Source of the DNA: Vibrio sp. DW001
Lineage (GTDB): Bacteria > Pseudomonadota > Gammaproteobacteria > Enterobacterales > Vibrionaceae
Reading direction: 5' to 3'
Assembly (NCBI RefSeq): GCF_029016285.1
Contig: NZ_CP091976.1
Span: 744,001-808,000 of the forward strand
DNA: 64,000 bases
In this document: positions 62,733 to 64,000 of the stretch, in pieces
Numbering within the stretch: the first letter of the stretch is position 1
Layout: each line of letters begins with the position of its first letter
Position numbers and translations under genes: made by a program
Notes under the pieces: model-generated
Databases searched by the model: none
What the model was told of the DNA's origin: nothing
Seen by the model: only the letters and a program-made list of their open reading frames with translations

Positions 62733-62930
62733 CTATTTGTCCTCAATGTTCTGGATTTGTAAGCTATCTAATTTAGTTCTGACCCAATAATGACGCATGG
62801 CCATTAAGCCCGATACGATAGCCACAATGCAGGCAATAAGTTGGGCAATGTCATTAACTGACATAGAGCCCAAAGTGGCCGTAATACTGGTGATTAGGCT
62901 TGGTTTACCGATGTTCATTAGCGCTCTCAA
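62733..62930 (-). CDS. Small phage holin
   Basis: A protein of up to 65 residues (or 61 from an internal ATG) with one strong membrane helix (IAQLIACIVAIVSGLMAMRH) after a short amphipathic region, ending in a polar tail. Its stop is separated by only one base from the endolysin ATG. Position and size fit a pinholin or small holin that depolarises the membrane and frees the SAR endolysin. Confidence 0.72.
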   Translation of the reverse strand: MRALMNIGKPSLITSITATLGSMSVNDIAQLIACIVAIVSGLMAMRHYWVRTKLDSLQIQNIEDK

Positions 62931-63042
62931 TGGTTGGTTTTCTTTAGTGTATCGCGCGTGATGAGTGACGGATATTTAGGCTAGTTCTAGATGGTAGATG
63001 TAGAAAACCCAGTACGGTACTGGGTTTGAATAGAGGGCGTAC

Positions 63043-63921
63043 TTAGCTGATTGGTTTCGTTGGCCATGGGTTTTCGTCGTGGATTTTTTGCCATGCGGCG
63101 AGTGCTTGTACTTCCAACATTTTTGCGCCTGCTTCATCACCTTGTAGCCGTTTGATGTTGGCTTCTGAGATTAAAGGATCGCACATTTGGCTATACAAAC
63201 TTCGGCGGGTGCTATCCACCTCGTCATAGTCATCAATGTATTGCTCGCTTAGATTGGTTACCCATATACCGTCTGTCCATTCATCAAATTGAGTGGCAGG
63301 TTCATCCAGTGTCCAACCTTGCGGAATGTCCCCCAATTCGGTGACTTCTTTTGATTGTGTGCAATCGGTCTGATCAAAAATGGTTTTCTCACGATGATCG
63401 ATGATTTGTATCCACTCATTGTCCACCAATCGAACAGCAAAACCTTGCTCGGTCTTCGGTGGTGCGTCAAAAGAGTGATTATCAGGTAGGTCAAAATTGA
63501 AATCAGAGACAACAAATTCATTGCCTTCTGCATCATAGAACGTCTTACCAATTTCAATATCGTATATCTTCCACGCGCCGTCTTTATGGAGCACGGTTTC
63601 ATTGCTCGTATCGAATTCGGGCGGCGCTTCTTTGATAGCCCCCTCTGGGTAATCGCCATCCGGAACACCAATCACAAAGCCTTGTCCGACTTCGTTCCAG
63701 AACGCTTTTAGTGCTTGGTTTTCTATTTCATCCCAACTGTCGGTTTGTTTATCGTATCGACCAATCATGCCTTGCTCTGAAGGCGTGTATACATTAACGG
63801 TAAAACCCTCACCTAGCGCCGTTCCTTTGGCGACATGCTCTGAGGTGTTTTCTATCCACCATCCTTCTTCTGAAAGGCGGGAAACGCTAACGGTTTGAGA
63901 TGTTGAAAAAAATGTCGTCAT
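63043..63921 (-). CDS. Probable tail fibre-associated/assembly protein
   Basis: A 292-residue acidic protein. The N-terminal part has repeats of short beta segments (VSRLSEEGWWIENTSEHVAK; GFTVNVYTPSEQGMIGRYDK; EGFAVRLVDN-type). The C-terminus (SQMCDPLISEANIKRLQGDE, then LEVQALAAWQKIHDENPWP) is like tail-fibre assembly chaperones of P2-like phages. It lies upstream of the lysis genes; the fibre itself would be beyond base 64000. The exact family is uncertain. Confidence 0.65.
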   Translation of the reverse strand: MTTFFSTSQTVSVSRLSEEGWWIENTSEHVAKGTALGEGFTVNVYTPSEQGMIGRYDKQTDSWDEIENQALKAFWNEVGQGFVIGVPDGDYPEGAIKEAPPEFDTSNETVLHKDGAWKIYDIEIGKTFYDAEGNEFVVSDFNFDLPDNHSFDAPPKTEQGFAVRLVDNEWIQIIDHREKTIFDQTDCTQSKEVTELGDIPQGWTLDEPATQFDEWTDGIWVTNLSEQYIDDYDEVDSTRRSLYSQMCDPLISEANIKRLQGDEAGAKMLEVQALAAWQKIHDENPWPTKPIS

Positions 63922-64000
63922 TAGGCCATCCTTACAATCCAGTTTACTTTTCTGTGATTTATTGTGTTTTTAGCGGCGCCGAAAAGAGCAATCGCGAGTG

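Larger units (their letters stand above)
48120..64000. mobile_element. P2/Mu-mosaic prophage, right end outside window
   Basis: Continuous phage genes run from the SOS-boxed operon at about 48.5 kb to the window edge. Head and packaging genes follow P2 order and divergence (P, Q plus; O, N, L minus). DUF2635, sheath and tube are Mu-like. The tape measure is the last gene on the left. The left boundary is placed between DUF445 (48085) and 48518, but no attachment core was proven. Integrase, repressor, early and baseplate genes are not visible. Both arms look intact, with no frameshifted gene found, so it may be functional. Confidence 0.88.

Overview
The window is the replication-origin region of a Vibrio-type second chromosome (chromosome II), joined on its right to a prophage that runs off the edge. 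The diagnosis rests on an RctB initiator (17236-19224, minus), six regularly spaced ATGATCA iterons with a perfect DnaA box, and a ParA2/ParB2 pair (20360-22573). At least five 13-bp palindromes of the chromosome II parS type (TTTACA-S-TGTAAA) are scattered over about 31 kb. The rest of the chromosomal part also fits Vibrionaceae: NhaD, PutA/PutP, a LapD/LapG-type adhesin-control locus, several GGDEF proteins and two chemoreceptors. The species cannot be fixed from sequence alone.

Layout. 1-16.7 kb: a transposase-like gene cut by the left edge; two TPR proteins, one with a degenerate and one with an intact GGDEF domain; a DMT permease; a YiaW/YiaV-like pair; a diguanylate cyclase; NhaD; a two-repeat DNA-binding-like protein with an apparently inactivated nuclease domain; YibL; a chemoreceptor; a beta-hydroxyacid dehydrogenase; a YebC-family protein; two small genes. 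17.0-22.6 kb: rctB, the origin and its incompatibility region, parA2 and parB2. 22.6-26.5 kb: tmcA and a FapA/DUF342 protein. 26.6-32.7 kb: a LapB/LapD/LapG/LapC-like operon without its adhesin or outer-membrane pore. 33.0-38.1 kb: pdxH, two paralogous coiled-coil PEGA proteins (one with a SUMF1 domain) and an AraC regulator. 38.2-44.7 kb: proline catabolism, with PutA split into two translationally coupled genes, PutP, a zinc-ribbon protein and an Lrp/AsnC regulator. 44.7-48.1 kb: a small exported protein, a second chemoreceptor and a DUF445 membrane protein.

48.1-64.0 kb: a mosaic prophage. Its head genes are P2-like (terminase and portal on plus, scaffold-protease, capsid and head completion on minus). 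Its sheath, tube and DUF2635 genes are Mu-like. The tail chaperone carries an in-frame slippery heptamer that should produce a P2-type E/E' fusion by -1 frameshifting. The terminase small-subunit-like gene has moved into the tail module. A lysis cassette (holin, SAR endolysin, Rz with embedded Rz1) and a possible tail-fibre gene lie at the right. A metabolic cargo gene (MDR-family reductase) sits between portal and lysis genes. At the left edge a two-gene operon of unknown function is preceded by a perfect LexA-type box. Integrase, repressor and baseplate genes are not visible and would lie beyond base 64000 if present.

The best leads are the SOS-boxed two-gene module, the outlying RctB-type sites, the split PutA, the inactivated nuclease-like protein and the duplicated PEGA/SUMF1 locus.
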